In this document: positions 53,164 through 61,683 of the stretch, in pieces
Position numbering within the stretch: position 1 is the stretch's first letter
How the letters are laid out: the number at the start of each line of letters is the position of its first letter
Notes under the pieces: model-generated
Databases searched by the model: none
What the model was told of the DNA's origin: nothing
What the model saw: the letters and a program-made list of their open reading frames with translations, nothing else
Source of the DNA: CAMTVQ01 sp947085255
Lineage (GTDB): Bacteria > Bacteroidota > Bacteroidia > Sphingobacteriales > Sphingobacteriaceae
Assembly: GCA_947085255.1 (NCBI GenBank)
Contig: CAMTVQ010000002.1
Location: 62,001-126,000, forward strand
Length of the DNA: 64,000 nucleotides
Direction of reading: 5' to 3'
Made by a program: the position numbers and the translations under genes

Positions 53164-54894
53164 ATGAACATGAAAATTCTATTCCGATTACTTACTCTAC
53201 TGCTGCTAATACATGCAAGCACCGCATTTGCACAAGCTCCGCCTCAGGCATTCAAATACCAATCTATTGTTCGTAATACGGCTGGAAACCCACTCGTAAA
53301 TACCAGCATTCAGATACGTGCCACCGTGCATGAAAGTTCAGCAACGGGCGTTGCAGAGTATCAAGAAACGCATAATGCTATTACCAACCAATTTGGATTG
53401 ATAAACCTTGAAATAGGTACAGGAACAGTGGTAAGTGGCGTATTTGCTAACATTGATTGGGGAGCAGGAACTAAATGGATGCAAATTGAAGCCGATTTTG
53501 GAACGGGATATGAGCCAATGGGAAATTCCCAATTATTGAGCGTTCCGTATGCATTGTACGCCCCCAATAGAACAGCAGGAGTAACGGGCACAACAAGTGC
53601 TACTGGAGCAAATGGAATAAATGGTGCTACTGGAGCCACCAGCGCAACAGGCAAAGGAAATACAGGAACAACAGGCAGTACCAGCGCAACGGGCATTAAT
53701 GGAATTACTGGGGCTACAGGGGCTACGAGTGCCACTGGAAAAGGAAATACAGGAACGACAGGATCTACCAGTGCAACAGGCACAGAAGGAATTACTGGAG
53801 CAACAGGCAGTACCAGTGCTACTGGTATGGGAATTACTGGAACAACAGGTTCTACTAGTACAACAGGTGAAATAGGCGCTACTGGAGTAACAGGCAGTAC
53901 CAGTGCTACAGGCATGGGTATTACCGGAACAACGGGTAGTACAAGTGCGACAGGTGCAGAAGGAATTACTGGAGCAACGGGCAGTACCAGTGCTACTGGC
54001 ATGGGTATTACTGGAACAACAGGTTCAACTAGTGCCACAGGTGCAGAAGGTGTTACTGGAGTAACGGGCAGTACCAGCGCTACAGGCATGGGTATTACCG
54101 GAACAACAGGTTCAACTAGCGCCACAGGTGCAGAAGGAATTACTGGAGCAACAGGCAGTACCAGTGCTACAGGCATGGGAATTACCGGAACAACGGGTAG
54201 TACCAGCGCAACTGGTGCAGAAGGAATTACCGGAGTAACAGGCAGTACTAGTGCAACTGGAGCTGAAGGCATTACCGGAACAACGGGTTCTACCAGTGCA
54301 ACTGGCGCAATAGGAATTACTGGAACAACAGGTTCTACCAGTACAACAGGTGAAATAGGCGCTACTGGAGTAACAGGTAGTACCAGCGCTACAGGTGCGA
54401 TAGGAATTACTGGAGCAACCGGCATTACCAGCGCAACTGGATTACAAGGAATTACTGGAGCAACCGGCAATTCAATAAATACTTATGCAGAGTTTTATGC
54501 ACTAATGCCTACCGACAATGCTGCAACTATAGCAATTGGCGCACCCGTATTATTCCCTCGAGATGGGCCAACAGATGGGGTAATTACCCGCATTTCTGCT
54601 GGTACTTTTCAACTAACGGATGTAGGAACATACCAAGTGTTTTTTCAGGTAAGTATATCGGAAGCAGCACAACTGGTGTTGGTACTCAATGGAACTGAAC
54701 TTACCAGAACAGTAGTAGGACGTGCTACGGGTACCAGTCAGGTGGTAGGTATGTCATTTATCACTACCACTACAGCAAATTCCATATTGGCGGTACATAA
54801 TCCAGCTACGAATAGCACAGCACTAACCATTACTCCTATTGCTGGAGGTGCCAATGCGGTTTCGGCTAATCTGGTTATTATGAGAATAAAGTAA
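53164..54894 (+). CDS. Collagen-like surface protein with BclA-like C-terminal head
   Basis: A 576-residue exported protein. A signal peptide is followed by a beta-rich N-terminal domain (about 25-135) typical of Bacteroidota secreted proteins, ending in PYALYA; then about 300 residues of glycine repeats alternating 15-residue (GITGTTGSTSATGAE) and 14-residue (GITGATGSTSATGM) units; and a C-terminal jelly-roll-like domain (about 440-576) resembling the exosporium protein BclA head. The repeat has Ser instead of Gly in every fifth triplet and no proline. It probably forms a surface filament or adhesin. ATG 53164 gives the signal peptide; the frame is open to 53071. Confidence 0.85.
   Translation: MNMKILFRLLTLLLLIHASTAFAQAPPQAFKYQSIVRNTAGNPLVNTSIQIRATVHESSATGVAEYQETHNAITNQFGLINLEIGTGTVVSGVFANIDWGAGTKWMQIEADFGTGYEPMGNSQLLSVPYALYAPNRTAGVTGTTSATGANGINGATGATSATGKGNTGTTGSTSATGINGITGATGATSATGKGNTGTTGSTSATGTEGITGATGSTSATGMGITGTTGSTSTTGEIGATGVTGSTSATGMGITGTTGSTSATGAEGITGATGSTSATGMGITGTTGSTSATGAEGVTGVTGSTSATGMGITGTTGSTSATGAEGITGATGSTSATGMGITGTTGSTSATGAEGITGVTGSTSATGAEGITGTTGSTSATGAIGITGTTGSTSTTGEIGATGVTGSTSATGAIGITGATGITSATGLQGITGATGNSINTYAEFYALMPTDNAATIAIGAPVLFPRDGPTDGVITRISAGTFQLTDVGTYQVFFQVSISEAAQLVLVLNGTELTRTVVGRATGTSQVVGMSFITTTTANSILAVHNPATNSTALTITPIAGGANAVSANLVIMRIK
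53578..54474 (+). repeat. Collagen-like glycine-triplet repeat region
   Basis: About 300 codons of GXT-type triplets in a higher-order repeat of 42-45 bp units. Its complement is also open in the minus strand, producing a false 369-codon frame. Confidence 0.9.
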
Positions 54895-54919
54895 CCCATT
54901 ATTTAGACACCTAAATACC

Positions 54920-55450
54920 ATGAAGATGAAATTTAAAATCAGTACCCTACTTACCGTCCTATACTTTTATGGCGCAAGCAGTTGTTTGTATGCTCAATAC
55001 TTCCCTCACCATGTGATTGCCTCCTCAGGAACTTTTACAACATCAGCAAGTGGTTCCATGGCTTGGACCCTTGGTGAAATCACAATAGAAACCTGTACCT
55101 CTATTGATAATTTTCTAACGCAGGGCTTTCATCAGCCATCTGAACGCGCAACAGCAGTAGTGCCTACCGATTTTTTTATTCCAGAGGGTTTCTCGCCGAA
55201 CGACGATGTGGTAAACGACTTGTTTATTATTAGAGGCATTGACAATTACCCCAAAAACACCTTTGTGGTGCTTAACCGTTGGGGTACTAAGCTATTTGAG
55301 GCAAGTCCGTATCAAAACAATTGGGACGGAAAAGCCAAAATGGGCATGCGCCTCGGAGAAGGTGAATTGCCCACAAGTACGTATTTCTACCTGCTCGATT
55401 TGGGTGATGGTTCTGAGGTGTTTAAAGGAACTATCTATTTGATTAAATAA
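54920..55450 (+). CDS. Secreted protein with CHU_C (T9SS type B) sorting domain
   Basis: A 176-residue protein: a signal peptide, a short beta segment (about 30-75; SGTFTTSASGSMAWTLGEITIETC) and a C-terminal gliding-motility CHU_C domain (about 85-176) with FIPEGFSPNDDVVNDLFIIRGI and VVLNRWGTKLFEASPYQNNWDGK. The CHU_C domain is the type B sorting signal of type IX secretion and is found on adhesins such as SprB. It begins 26 bp after the collagen-like gene on the same strand, so the two may act together at the surface. Confidence 0.92.
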   Translation: MKMKFKISTLLTVLYFYGASSCLYAQYFPHHVIASSGTFTTSASGSMAWTLGEITIETCTSIDNFLTQGFHQPSERATAVVPTDFFIPEGFSPNDDVVNDLFIIRGIDNYPKNTFVVLNRWGTKLFEASPYQNNWDGKAKMGMRLGEGELPTSTYFYLLDLGDGSEVFKGTIYLIK

Positions 55451-55513
55451 GTGAATTATGTAACTATTTCCGGAAGATGTGTAAAGCGGCAGCATACGAA
55501 GCAAGCATCTTTG
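55451..55513 (+). promoter_or_regulatory. Regulon promoter element 4 (DUF3494/T9SS gene)
   Basis: GTGAATTATGTAACTATTT with TGTAAC at 55459, TGTAAA at 55480 (21 bp on), and a -7 box CATCTTTG ending at 55513, 62 bp after the first base. A leader hairpin GTGAA-GATTCA-TTCAC (55518-55533) follows, shared with element 7. Confidence 0.75.
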
Positions 55514-55548
55514 TGGGGTGAAGATTCATTCACCCTAATTACAATAAA

Positions 55549-57174
55549 ATGAACAATCCATTACGCTATATTATAGCCACAGCCATTACACTGTTAGCTA
55601 TTCCTTCTGTAAATTTTGGACAGGCTCCTAACTTAGGATCAGCTGCCAATTTTGTATTATTTTCTACCGATGGTGCTGTAAGCAACTCGGGCATTTCTCA
55701 ACTTACAGGTAATGTAGGTACCAACAATGGTTCTAGTACCAATTTTGGAAACGTAAACGGTGGCATGCACGACCAGGACATTACCAGTGCGCAGTGTGCC
55801 GCAGATTTACTGATTGCTTACAATCAATTGGATGCAGCTATTCCAACTATGTTTCCTGCTCCACTTCTTGGAAATGGCGATACACTTGATGCGGCAGTAT
55901 ATGCTGTAGCGCAAGCAGCTACTTTAAACGGAACCCTTATTTTGGATGGAAAGGGGCAACCTGGTTCTGTATTTGTTTTTCAGATAGATGGCTCATTTTT
56001 AACAAGCGCCAACTCAAAAATACTATTGATTAATGGAGCACAAGCATGTAATGTATTTTGGAAAATAGAAGGTTTGGTAAGCATGGCTTCTGGAACAAGT
56101 ATGAAAGGCACTGTGATTGCCAACAATGCTGCCATTGAAATGAACACCACCAATACATTGGAAGGCAGATTGCTTTCTACGGCTGGTGCGGTTACGGTTG
56201 ATGGCGTATTGGCATATACACCTATTGGTTGCGGAAGTGCTGTACTTACTGGTCCTACTGCTCCTGCATTGGGCAGTGCTATCTGTTATGCACTATTTTC
56301 TTCTAACGGAGCGGTTTCTAATACTGGTGTAACGTATGTTACTGGTGATATTGGTAGCAACAACGGAAGCGCTACTGGCTTCAATCCATTGTTTGTAACA
56401 GGCACTATTCACCCTATACCTGATGGCTCTACACAACAATGTGCTAACGATTTATTAGTTGCTTATAATTATATAAACGCATTGCCTTTCGATATCGAAT
56501 TATTATATCCTGAGCAGTTTGGAAGAAACTTGGTACTTACTCCACATACCTACCGTATGAACGGTGCAGTTACTTTTACTGATAGTTTGTACCTAAATGC
56601 ACAAGGCAATGCCGATGCGGTATTTGTGATACAAGTAAACGGAGCACTTTCTACCAGCACATACGCAAAAGTGATTTTGATAAACGGAGCACAAGCTAAA
56701 AACGTGTATTGGAAAATAGAAGGTGCTGTAAGCATTAATAACTATTCTATTTTTAGAGGAACAATTATTTGCAACAACGGTGCTTTGGGAGCTTTTAATA
56801 CAGGAGTTGAGTTGGATGGCAGAATGCTTACCACTACAGGTGCTTTAACAACTGCAGCAGTAAATGTAGTAGCTACCATGTTGCCTGGCAATTGTGCTAC
56901 AGCAAGCATTTCGTCTCCTAATGAGGATACAAAAGCGGTAACTATTTACCCAAATCCATTTAGCACCATTGCTACTATTGAGGTAAATGATGCAGCACAT
57001 ATTGGACGCGTTGAGTTGGTACTATACAACGTACTGGGAGCCGAAATAACCCGCACCCGCATTACAAAACAAACGACCACCTTGCACACCAATGACCTAC
57101 CTGCAGGCGTGTATTTTTACAAGGTAATTGATGGCGCTAAAACCATACAATCAGGAAAACTGATTGCTCAATAG
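55549..57174 (+). CDS. Double-DUF3494 protein with T9SS sorting tail
   Basis: A 541-residue secreted protein: signal peptide, two DUF3494 beta-solenoid domains (about 25-225, APNLGSAANFVLFSTDGAVSN...; and about 235-440, APALGSAICYALFSSNGAVSNTG, both in part), and a type A sorting tail (VTIYPNPFSTIATIEV, about 465-541). It is thus fixed to or released from the surface by T9SS, unlike the lipoprotein DUF3494 at 49359. The domain can bind ice in some bacteria; here surface adhesion is as likely. It is monocistronic, with its own element and terminator. Confidence 0.92.
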   Translation: MNNPLRYIIATAITLLAIPSVNFGQAPNLGSAANFVLFSTDGAVSNSGISQLTGNVGTNNGSSTNFGNVNGGMHDQDITSAQCAADLLIAYNQLDAAIPTMFPAPLLGNGDTLDAAVYAVAQAATLNGTLILDGKGQPGSVFVFQIDGSFLTSANSKILLINGAQACNVFWKIEGLVSMASGTSMKGTVIANNAAIEMNTTNTLEGRLLSTAGAVTVDGVLAYTPIGCGSAVLTGPTAPALGSAICYALFSSNGAVSNTGVTYVTGDIGSNNGSATGFNPLFVTGTIHPIPDGSTQQCANDLLVAYNYINALPFDIELLYPEQFGRNLVLTPHTYRMNGAVTFTDSLYLNAQGNADAVFVIQVNGALSTSTYAKVILINGAQAKNVYWKIEGAVSINNYSIFRGTIICNNGALGAFNTGVELDGRMLTTTGALTTAAVNVVATMLPGNCATASISSPNEDTKAVTIYPNPFSTIATIEVNDAAHIGRVELVLYNVLGAEITRTRITKQTTTLHTNDLPAGVYFYKVIDGAKTIQSGKLIAQ

Positions 57175-57192
57175 TTACACAAGTTAACTATC

Positions 57193-57230
57193 AAAAGCCC
57201 CCTTGCTTTAGGCGAGGGGGCTTTTTTATG
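57193..57230 (+). terminator. Terminator after double-DUF3494 gene
   Basis: A 14-bp stem with one G-U pair (outer arm AAAAGCCCCC) and a 5-base loop, followed by a T-run. Regulon element 5 starts 6 bp later. Confidence 0.9.
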
Positions 57231-57235
57231 AATGT

Positions 57236-57299
57236 GTGAATAATGCAAGTAATTATCAAAGTTGTGTAACAGCTACCACAATATATGAGGGTACCTTTA
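57236..57299 (+). promoter_or_regulatory. Regulon promoter element 5 (bestrophin-like gene)
   Basis: GTGAATAATGCAAGTAATT with a weak first half-site TGCAAG at 57244, TGTAAC at 57265 (21 bp on), and a -7 box TACCTTTA ending at 57299, 63 bp after the first base. Confidence 0.6.
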
Positions 57300-57349
57300 C
57301 AAGGCATTATACCTTTTAAATTAACTCCTGATATTTTGGGATTCAACTA

Positions 57350-58189
57350 TTGACTACCATGGCTATTACCTATTACATGCTTCAAATACCTACTATATGG
57401 CTATTTCTTTTGCTTGTTTCTTTTGGAGCACTTTTTACGGGTATGGCTACTTTTCTTTTTCGCAAATATATGAACGTGAAAATTCTCCGTTCGCACAATG
57501 AAGTAACTGGATTCTTTTTTATGGCTATTGCTAGCCTTTATTCCTTGTTACTTGGCTTTGTGGTGTTTGTGGTGTTTGGTCAATTAAATGAAACACAAAG
57601 CAACGTGAGTAAGGAAGGCAGTTCTGCTATGGGTTTGTATCGCGATATTAAGTTTTACCCCGACACCTTTGAATCAAAGCAACTGATGATCGTGTACCTC
57701 GATTTTGTGTTTAATGTAATAGATGACGAGTTCCCAAATATGGAACAAATGAAAGTAAGTCGCAAAACACCCGAATCATTTAATCGTGTGTTTTACAAAA
57801 TGGAGCACTTAAATCCCAAAAATCCTTTCCAAATTCAGTTGGTAGCAGGAATGTTCAATCACTTAAACGAACTAGCTACTTACAGGGGACTCCGTACCGC
57901 TTCTACAGAGACAGAAATTCCTCCTTTTATGTGGTTGCCTATTATATTAGGTGCAATCATTACCATCACTTGTGCTTTGTTACTAGATATTGAACATACC
58001 TCTGTACATGTGGGATTAAATGCACTTTTCGGTGCTTTTATTGGCATGTTCCTTTTCATCATTATTCTGCTGGACCACCCCTACACGGGCAGCTTGCGTA
58101 TTAAGCCCAAATCGTATAAAGAAATATTTACGATGGAACAGTGGGCAAATGAAAACCACTCAAAAAAAGCAAACAAACTAACTAAGTAG
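57350..58189 (+). CDS. DUF4239/bestrophin-like membrane protein
   Basis: A 279-residue protein with two N-terminal membrane spans (about 12-35 and 52-74), a cytoplasmic helical region (about 80-190) and two C-terminal spans (about 195-215 and 225-245), the layout of the DUF4239 bestrophin-like family, suspected to be an anion channel. It is followed 19 bp later by a coiled-coil lipoprotein gene and shares regulon element 5 with it. An ATG three codons in (57359) is also possible. Confidence 0.85.
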   Translation: MTTMAITYYMLQIPTIWLFLLLVSFGALFTGMATFLFRKYMNVKILRSHNEVTGFFFMAIASLYSLLLGFVVFVVFGQLNETQSNVSKEGSSAMGLYRDIKFYPDTFESKQLMIVYLDFVFNVIDDEFPNMEQMKVSRKTPESFNRVFYKMEHLNPKNPFQIQLVAGMFNHLNELATYRGLRTASTETEIPPFMWLPIILGAIITITCALLLDIEHTSVHVGLNALFGAFIGMFLFIIILLDHPYTGSLRIKPKSYKEIFTMEQWANENHSKKANKLTK

Positions 58190-58208
58190 AAAATCTAATT
58201 CTAAAAAA

Positions 58209-58691
58209 ATGACTATTCCCGGAAAATTAATTCCCGCAATTATAATAGGCTGTTTCTTGACACTTATTATCACTGCTTGCGAATCACGTGAGCAAAAAAC
58301 AGACGATGCATTCGATCGTGTAAAGAAAGAAAAAATGAGCTTTAATGATAGCAACAGCGTTGATAGAGCAATGCTTCAGGAGCAAAATAAAGTTGAGATT
58401 TTTAAGGCAACTAAAAAATTGGATGAGTGGGTTGTGTTTAAGATTGAAATGGAGAAAAAACTACTCACCAACGAAAATAAAATTGAAAAAATAAAGGGTA
58501 TTCCTAATACAGGAAACAAGCTATCCAGAAAAATAACAAGCTTAGAAACAGCTAATCGTGATTTGAGAATACAAATGGATGAATACAAGAAAGAAACGAA
58601 AGCGAAATGGGAAAGCTTTAGGGCGAAAATAAATCAGGATGTAGATAAGATTGATATTGAGTTAAAAGACATCATCCTAAACGATAAGTAA
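58209..58691 (+). CDS. Coiled-coil lipoprotein (160 aa)
   Basis: A lipoprotein signal (IIIGCFLTLIITAC, Cys about 24) is followed by a largely helical, highly charged mature part with heptad-like runs (KLDEWVVFKIEMEKKLL, KITSLETANRDLRIQMDEYKKE, KAKWESFRAKINQDVDKIDIEL, in part). It resembles the lipoprotein at 59091 in its C-terminal half (YK.E.K..W..F...I..D.D.I), so the two are paralogues. Probably periplasmic and outer-membrane anchored. Function is unknown; presence in the proposed stress regulon suggests envelope maintenance. Confidence 0.8.
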   Translation: MTIPGKLIPAIIIGCFLTLIITACESREQKTDDAFDRVKKEKMSFNDSNSVDRAMLQEQNKVEIFKATKKLDEWVVFKIEMEKKLLTNENKIEKIKGIPNTGNKLSRKITSLETANRDLRIQMDEYKKETKAKWESFRAKINQDVDKIDIELKDIILNDK

Positions 58692-58711
58692 TAGTAAACG
58701 AGTTTACTATC

Positions 58712-58753
58712 AAAAGCCCCTGTCTGATTGAATTCAGCGCAGGGGCTTTTTTT
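58712..58753 (+). terminator. Terminator after coiled-coil lipoprotein gene
   Basis: An 11-bp stem (outer arm AAAAGCCCCTG) followed by a T-run; regulon element 6 begins 13 bp downstream. Confidence 0.9.
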
Positions 58754-58765
58754 ATGCCTCAATAT

Positions 58766-58829
58766 GTGAATGATGTAACTAATTATCAAAGTTGTGTAAT
58801 ATCTAAAGGGATGTATTTCCTCATCTTTA
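58766..58829 (+). promoter_or_regulatory. Regulon promoter element 6 (csbD-catalase-PPK2 operon)
   Basis: GTGAATGATGTAACTAATT with TGTAAC at 58774, TGTAAT at 58795 (21 bp on), and a -7 box CATCTTTA ending at 58829, 63 bp after the first base. It is near-identical to element 5 over GTGAAT to TGTGTAA. Confidence 0.75.
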
Positions 58830-58865
58830 ATCAGTGGTAATTAAGCCCTACAAAAAAATAAGACG

Positions 58866-59054
58866 ATGAAAAATACCCTAGAGTTACAAGGCAATTGGAA
58901 CGAAATAACAGGAAAATTGAAGCAAAAATTTGCTGTACTAACAGATAGCGATTTGCTACTAGTAGAAGGAAAAGCCGATGAGTTAATAGGCAGACTGCAA
59001 ATAAAATTGGGTAAAAGTAAAGAAGAAATACAAAAGCTTATCAGCGAATTATAA
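58866..59054 (+). CDS. CsbD family stress protein
   Basis: A 62-residue protein of the CsbD family, with the opening LQGNWNEITGKLKQKFAVLTDSDLLLVEGKADELIGRLQ (shown in part) containing the W-x-x-x-x-G-K-x-K and G-x-x-D-x-L-x-G-R-x-Q pattern. CsbD is a sigma-B-controlled general stress protein in Bacillus; its function is not known. It is the first gene of the unit under regulon element 6. Confidence 0.93.
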   Translation: MKNTLELQGNWNEITGKLKQKFAVLTDSDLLLVEGKADELIGRLQIKLGKSKEEIQKLISEL

Positions 59055-59090
59055 ATCTAAAAAAGCAATAACCCCTTAAAAATAACGAAC

Positions 59091-59531
59091 ATGAAAAAGT
59101 CAATCGTAGTACTGGCAGTATGTACCCTTACAATAGGTATAGCAGCAACAAGTTGTAATAACTCGGCTAAAAAAGTAGAAAATGCTCAAGAAGAAGTTAT
59201 AGAAGCCAATGAAGAATTGGATGAGGCCAACGAAGAATATATCGAAGATATGAATGAATATAGAAGAGAAACTGCAGAAAGAATTGCTGCCAACGAAAAA
59301 AGCATAGCCGAACTAAAAGCACGAGTAGAAAACGAAAAGAGTGAAGCACGTGCAGAGTACAATGAAAAAATTGCCAAGCTAGAACAAAGAAACAGTGACA
59401 TTAAAAAGAAATTAGACGATTACAAAGCAGAAGGAAAAGAGAGTTGGAATACGTTCAAAGCAGAGTTTAATCGTGATATGGATGAGTTAGGCGAAGCGTT
59501 TAGAGATCTAACTGTTAAAAATAACAAGTAG
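59091..59531 (+). CDS. Coiled-coil lipoprotein (146 aa)
   Basis: A lipoprotein signal with SC at about 22 (IGIAATSC) and a long charged coiled coil (about 30-135): VENAQEEVIEANEELDEAN with heptad spacing, then a Lys/Glu-rich run. The C-terminal part (DDYKAEGKESWNTFKAEFNRDMDELGEAFRDL, in part) matches that of the lipoprotein at 58209. It lies 36 bp after csbD in the same unit. Similar YtxH/apolipoprotein-like helical lipoproteins accompany CsbD in many Bacteroidota; the role is not known. Confidence 0.82.
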   Translation: MKKSIVVLAVCTLTIGIAATSCNNSAKKVENAQEEVIEANEELDEANEEYIEDMNEYRRETAERIAANEKSIAELKARVENEKSEARAEYNEKIAKLEQRNSDIKKKLDDYKAEGKESWNTFKAEFNRDMDELGEAFRDLTVKNNK

Positions 59532-59553
59532 TAATTTAAAGCAATTGGTGCAG

Positions 59554-59796
59554 ATGAAAAAGCAAAGTACTTCTAACAAAAACGAGGCGAAGAAAGCCAG
59601 TTTACCCACACCTGATTTTACCAGTCCGGAAATAAATACGGACAAAACCAGACGGGATAACGATGCCGACAAAACGATTAAAAGAAGCAAATCGAAAAAA
59701 TCGAAATTGGAGATAGACCCTGACTCGACAAAGATAGATACCGACGCTGATAAAACAGATCGATTGAATTTGCCAAACAACCCAAGTAAGCAATAA
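59554..59796 (+). CDS. Small hydrophilic protein, probably disordered
   Basis: An 80-residue protein of very low complexity, rich in Asp, Lys, Ser and Thr, with alternating basic (KRSKSKKSK) and acidic (EIDPDSTKIDTDADKTD) segments and no hydrophobic core. I do not recognise a family. The ATG at 59554 is preferred over the upstream in-frame TTG at 59545. It sits tightly between the lipoprotein and catalase genes in the same orientation. Composition resembles hydrophilin-like stress proteins, which is inference only. Confidence 0.55.
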   Translation: MKKQSTSNKNEAKKASLPTPDFTSPEINTDKTRRDNDADKTIKRSKSKKSKLEIDPDSTKIDTDADKTDRLNLPNNPSKQ

Positions 59797-59822
59797 TAAA
59801 ACACTGCTAGTAATATTGAGTT

Positions 59823-61298
59823 ATGGAAAAGAAAAAATTAACAACCGCAAGCGGTAGACCTTACTACGAATTCGACAATACGATGTCTGTTGGCAACAGG
59901 GGACCACTCCTGTTGCAAGACTTCCTTCTGCACGAAGACATGGCTCATTTCAACCGCGAACGTATTCCAGAACGTGTAGTACATGCAAAAGGTGCGGGTG
60001 CTTTTGGCACTTTTACAGTAACGCATGATATTACCGCCTATACCAAAGCTCACTTATTTTCTAAAATTGGTCAGCAAACACCCATTTTTGCCCGCTTTTC
60101 GCAAGTAGGTGGCGAAAAGGGAAGTGCCGATACCGAAAGGGATCCACGTGGCTTTGCCATTAAGTTTTATACCGAAGAAGGCAATTGGGATTTAGTAGGT
60201 AATAATACCCCCGTATTTTTTATTAAGGACCCTAAAAAGTTCTCTCATTTTATACATACGCAAAAGCGCGACCCAAAATCAAACTGCAAAAGCCCCACCA
60301 TGATGTGGGATTTTTGGAGCCTAAATCCCGAAAGCTTGCATCAGGTAATGATTTTGATGAGCGACCGAGGCACACCCTATTCTTATCGCCACATGCATGG
60401 ATTTGGAAGCCATACGTTTTCGCTCATCAACAGTAAGGAAGAACGTACTTGGGTAAAATTCCATTTTGTAACCCTACAAGGCATTAAAAACCTATTAGGT
60501 AAAGAAGCCGATGAAATGCGCGGCATAGACCCCGACCATGCACAACGTGATTTGGTAGAAGCCATCGAAAAAAATGACTTTCCGAAATGGGCACTCAAAA
60601 TTCAGGTAATGACCACCGAGCAGGCAAAAACATTTAAATGGAACCCCTTTGACCTGACTAAAATTTGGCCACATAAAGAATATCCATTGCTGGATGTAGG
60701 CATTATGGAGCTCAACAGAATTCCCGAAAACTATTTCCGTGATGTAGAACAAGCTGCCTTTGCGCCAGCCAGTATTGTAGCAGGCATTGGCTTTTCGCAT
60801 GATAAAGTATTACAAGGCAGGTTGCTTTCTTACCCCGATGCACACCGTTATCGTTTGGGGGTAAACTACGAACAAATTCCAGTAAACAAGTGTCCATACG
60901 TGGTTACCAATTATCAACGCGATGGACACATGCAAATGAGCGAAAACGGAGGTGCAAGCCCCAATTATCGCCCAAATAGCTTTGACGACATTGTGGCAGA
61001 AGAACAGTACAGAGAACCTGCAATAACATTAGATTCTAACGTTGCCGATTGGTTTGACCGTAATGAAAACGACGACGACCATTACTCTCAACCAGGGGCG
61101 CTTTACCGCAATGCCATGAACGAGGACGACCGTAAAAATTTGGCACACAACATCGTGCGCTCTATGAGTGGTATTACAGGAGAAAAAAAAGACGAGATTA
61201 TTAATAGAACCTTAGGTCATTTCTCTTATGTAGATGTTCGGTTAGGAAATGCAATAGCAGCAGAATTAGGTGTAAGAACTATTAACGAATCTGTTTAA
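59823..61298 (+). CDS. katA: Monofunctional haem catalase (clade 3 type)
   Basis: Decomposes hydrogen peroxide. At 491 residues it is a small-subunit catalase. Catalytic H54 is in RVVHAKGAGAFG and N127 in DLVGNNTPVFF; the haem-ligand tyrosine is about 337 in LLSYPDAHRYRLG. No signal peptide, so cytoplasmic. It belongs to the unit under regulon element 6, with csbD upstream and PPK2 downstream, giving direct support for an oxidative or general stress role of that operon. Confidence 0.97.
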   Translation: MEKKKLTTASGRPYYEFDNTMSVGNRGPLLLQDFLLHEDMAHFNRERIPERVVHAKGAGAFGTFTVTHDITAYTKAHLFSKIGQQTPIFARFSQVGGEKGSADTERDPRGFAIKFYTEEGNWDLVGNNTPVFFIKDPKKFSHFIHTQKRDPKSNCKSPTMMWDFWSLNPESLHQVMILMSDRGTPYSYRHMHGFGSHTFSLINSKEERTWVKFHFVTLQGIKNLLGKEADEMRGIDPDHAQRDLVEAIEKNDFPKWALKIQVMTTEQAKTFKWNPFDLTKIWPHKEYPLLDVGIMELNRIPENYFRDVEQAAFAPASIVAGIGFSHDKVLQGRLLSYPDAHRYRLGVNYEQIPVNKCPYVVTNYQRDGHMQMSENGGASPNYRPNSFDDIVAEEQYREPAITLDSNVADWFDRNENDDDHYSQPGALYRNAMNEDDRKNLAHNIVRSMSGITGEKKDEIINRTLGHFSYVDVRLGNAIAAELGVRTINESV

Positions 61299-61311
61299 AA
61301 CATACAGCACC

Positions 61312-61650
61312 ATGGAAAAGCACCCAACAACACCAGCAGAAAGCAACCAAAAAATGGAACGTGCTCAAAAGGTAACGGAACAGGCGCTTTATGGAAATAC
61401 ACGGAAAGAAAAGCTACCTCACCCAGAAACAGAAGAAATGCTGAACGCCAAGATTTTGAAAATAACGATGAAGATACGCAACGAACACCCCGAGCTATCT
61501 AAATACATAGAAGAAATGACGGTAACAATACCCGATGAGAAGCATCCAGAAATAACACTCCAAAATTTAAGATCCTACTACAATACGTTGTGCTTGGTGG
61601 TAAATAAATATGTAATAGAACATCCAGAGAACACACCCCTAAAGAAATAA
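61312..61650 (+). CDS. Hypothetical protein (112 aa)
   Basis: Not recognised by me as a named domain. A hydrophilic helical protein; the central part (LPHPETEEMLNAKILKITMKIRNEHPELSKYIEEM, in part) and HPEITLQNLRSYYNTLCLVVNKY resemble small conserved proteins found beside stress genes in Bacteroidota. No signal peptide or membrane span. It starts 14 bp after catalase, so it is cotranscribed with it. Confidence 0.7.
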   Translation: MEKHPTTPAESNQKMERAQKVTEQALYGNTRKEKLPHPETEEMLNAKILKITMKIRNEHPELSKYIEEMTVTIPDEKHPEITLQNLRSYYNTLCLVVNKYVIEHPENTPLKK

Positions 61651-61683
61651 AACAATAATCAGTTACACCTAATAGTTAAGAAG

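Noticed and set aside
53361..54470. A 369-codon open frame on the minus strand, Pro/Val/Ala rich
   Set aside because: It is the complement of the collagen-like repeat; the triplet repeat keeps stop codons out of several frames. It has no promoter or start context.
55451..55485. LytTR-type direct-repeat site, also spaced about 21 bp
   Set aside because: On either strand the half-site fits the LytTR consensus poorly, and no LytTR-domain protein is encoded here, while an AraC protein is. It is not fully excluded.
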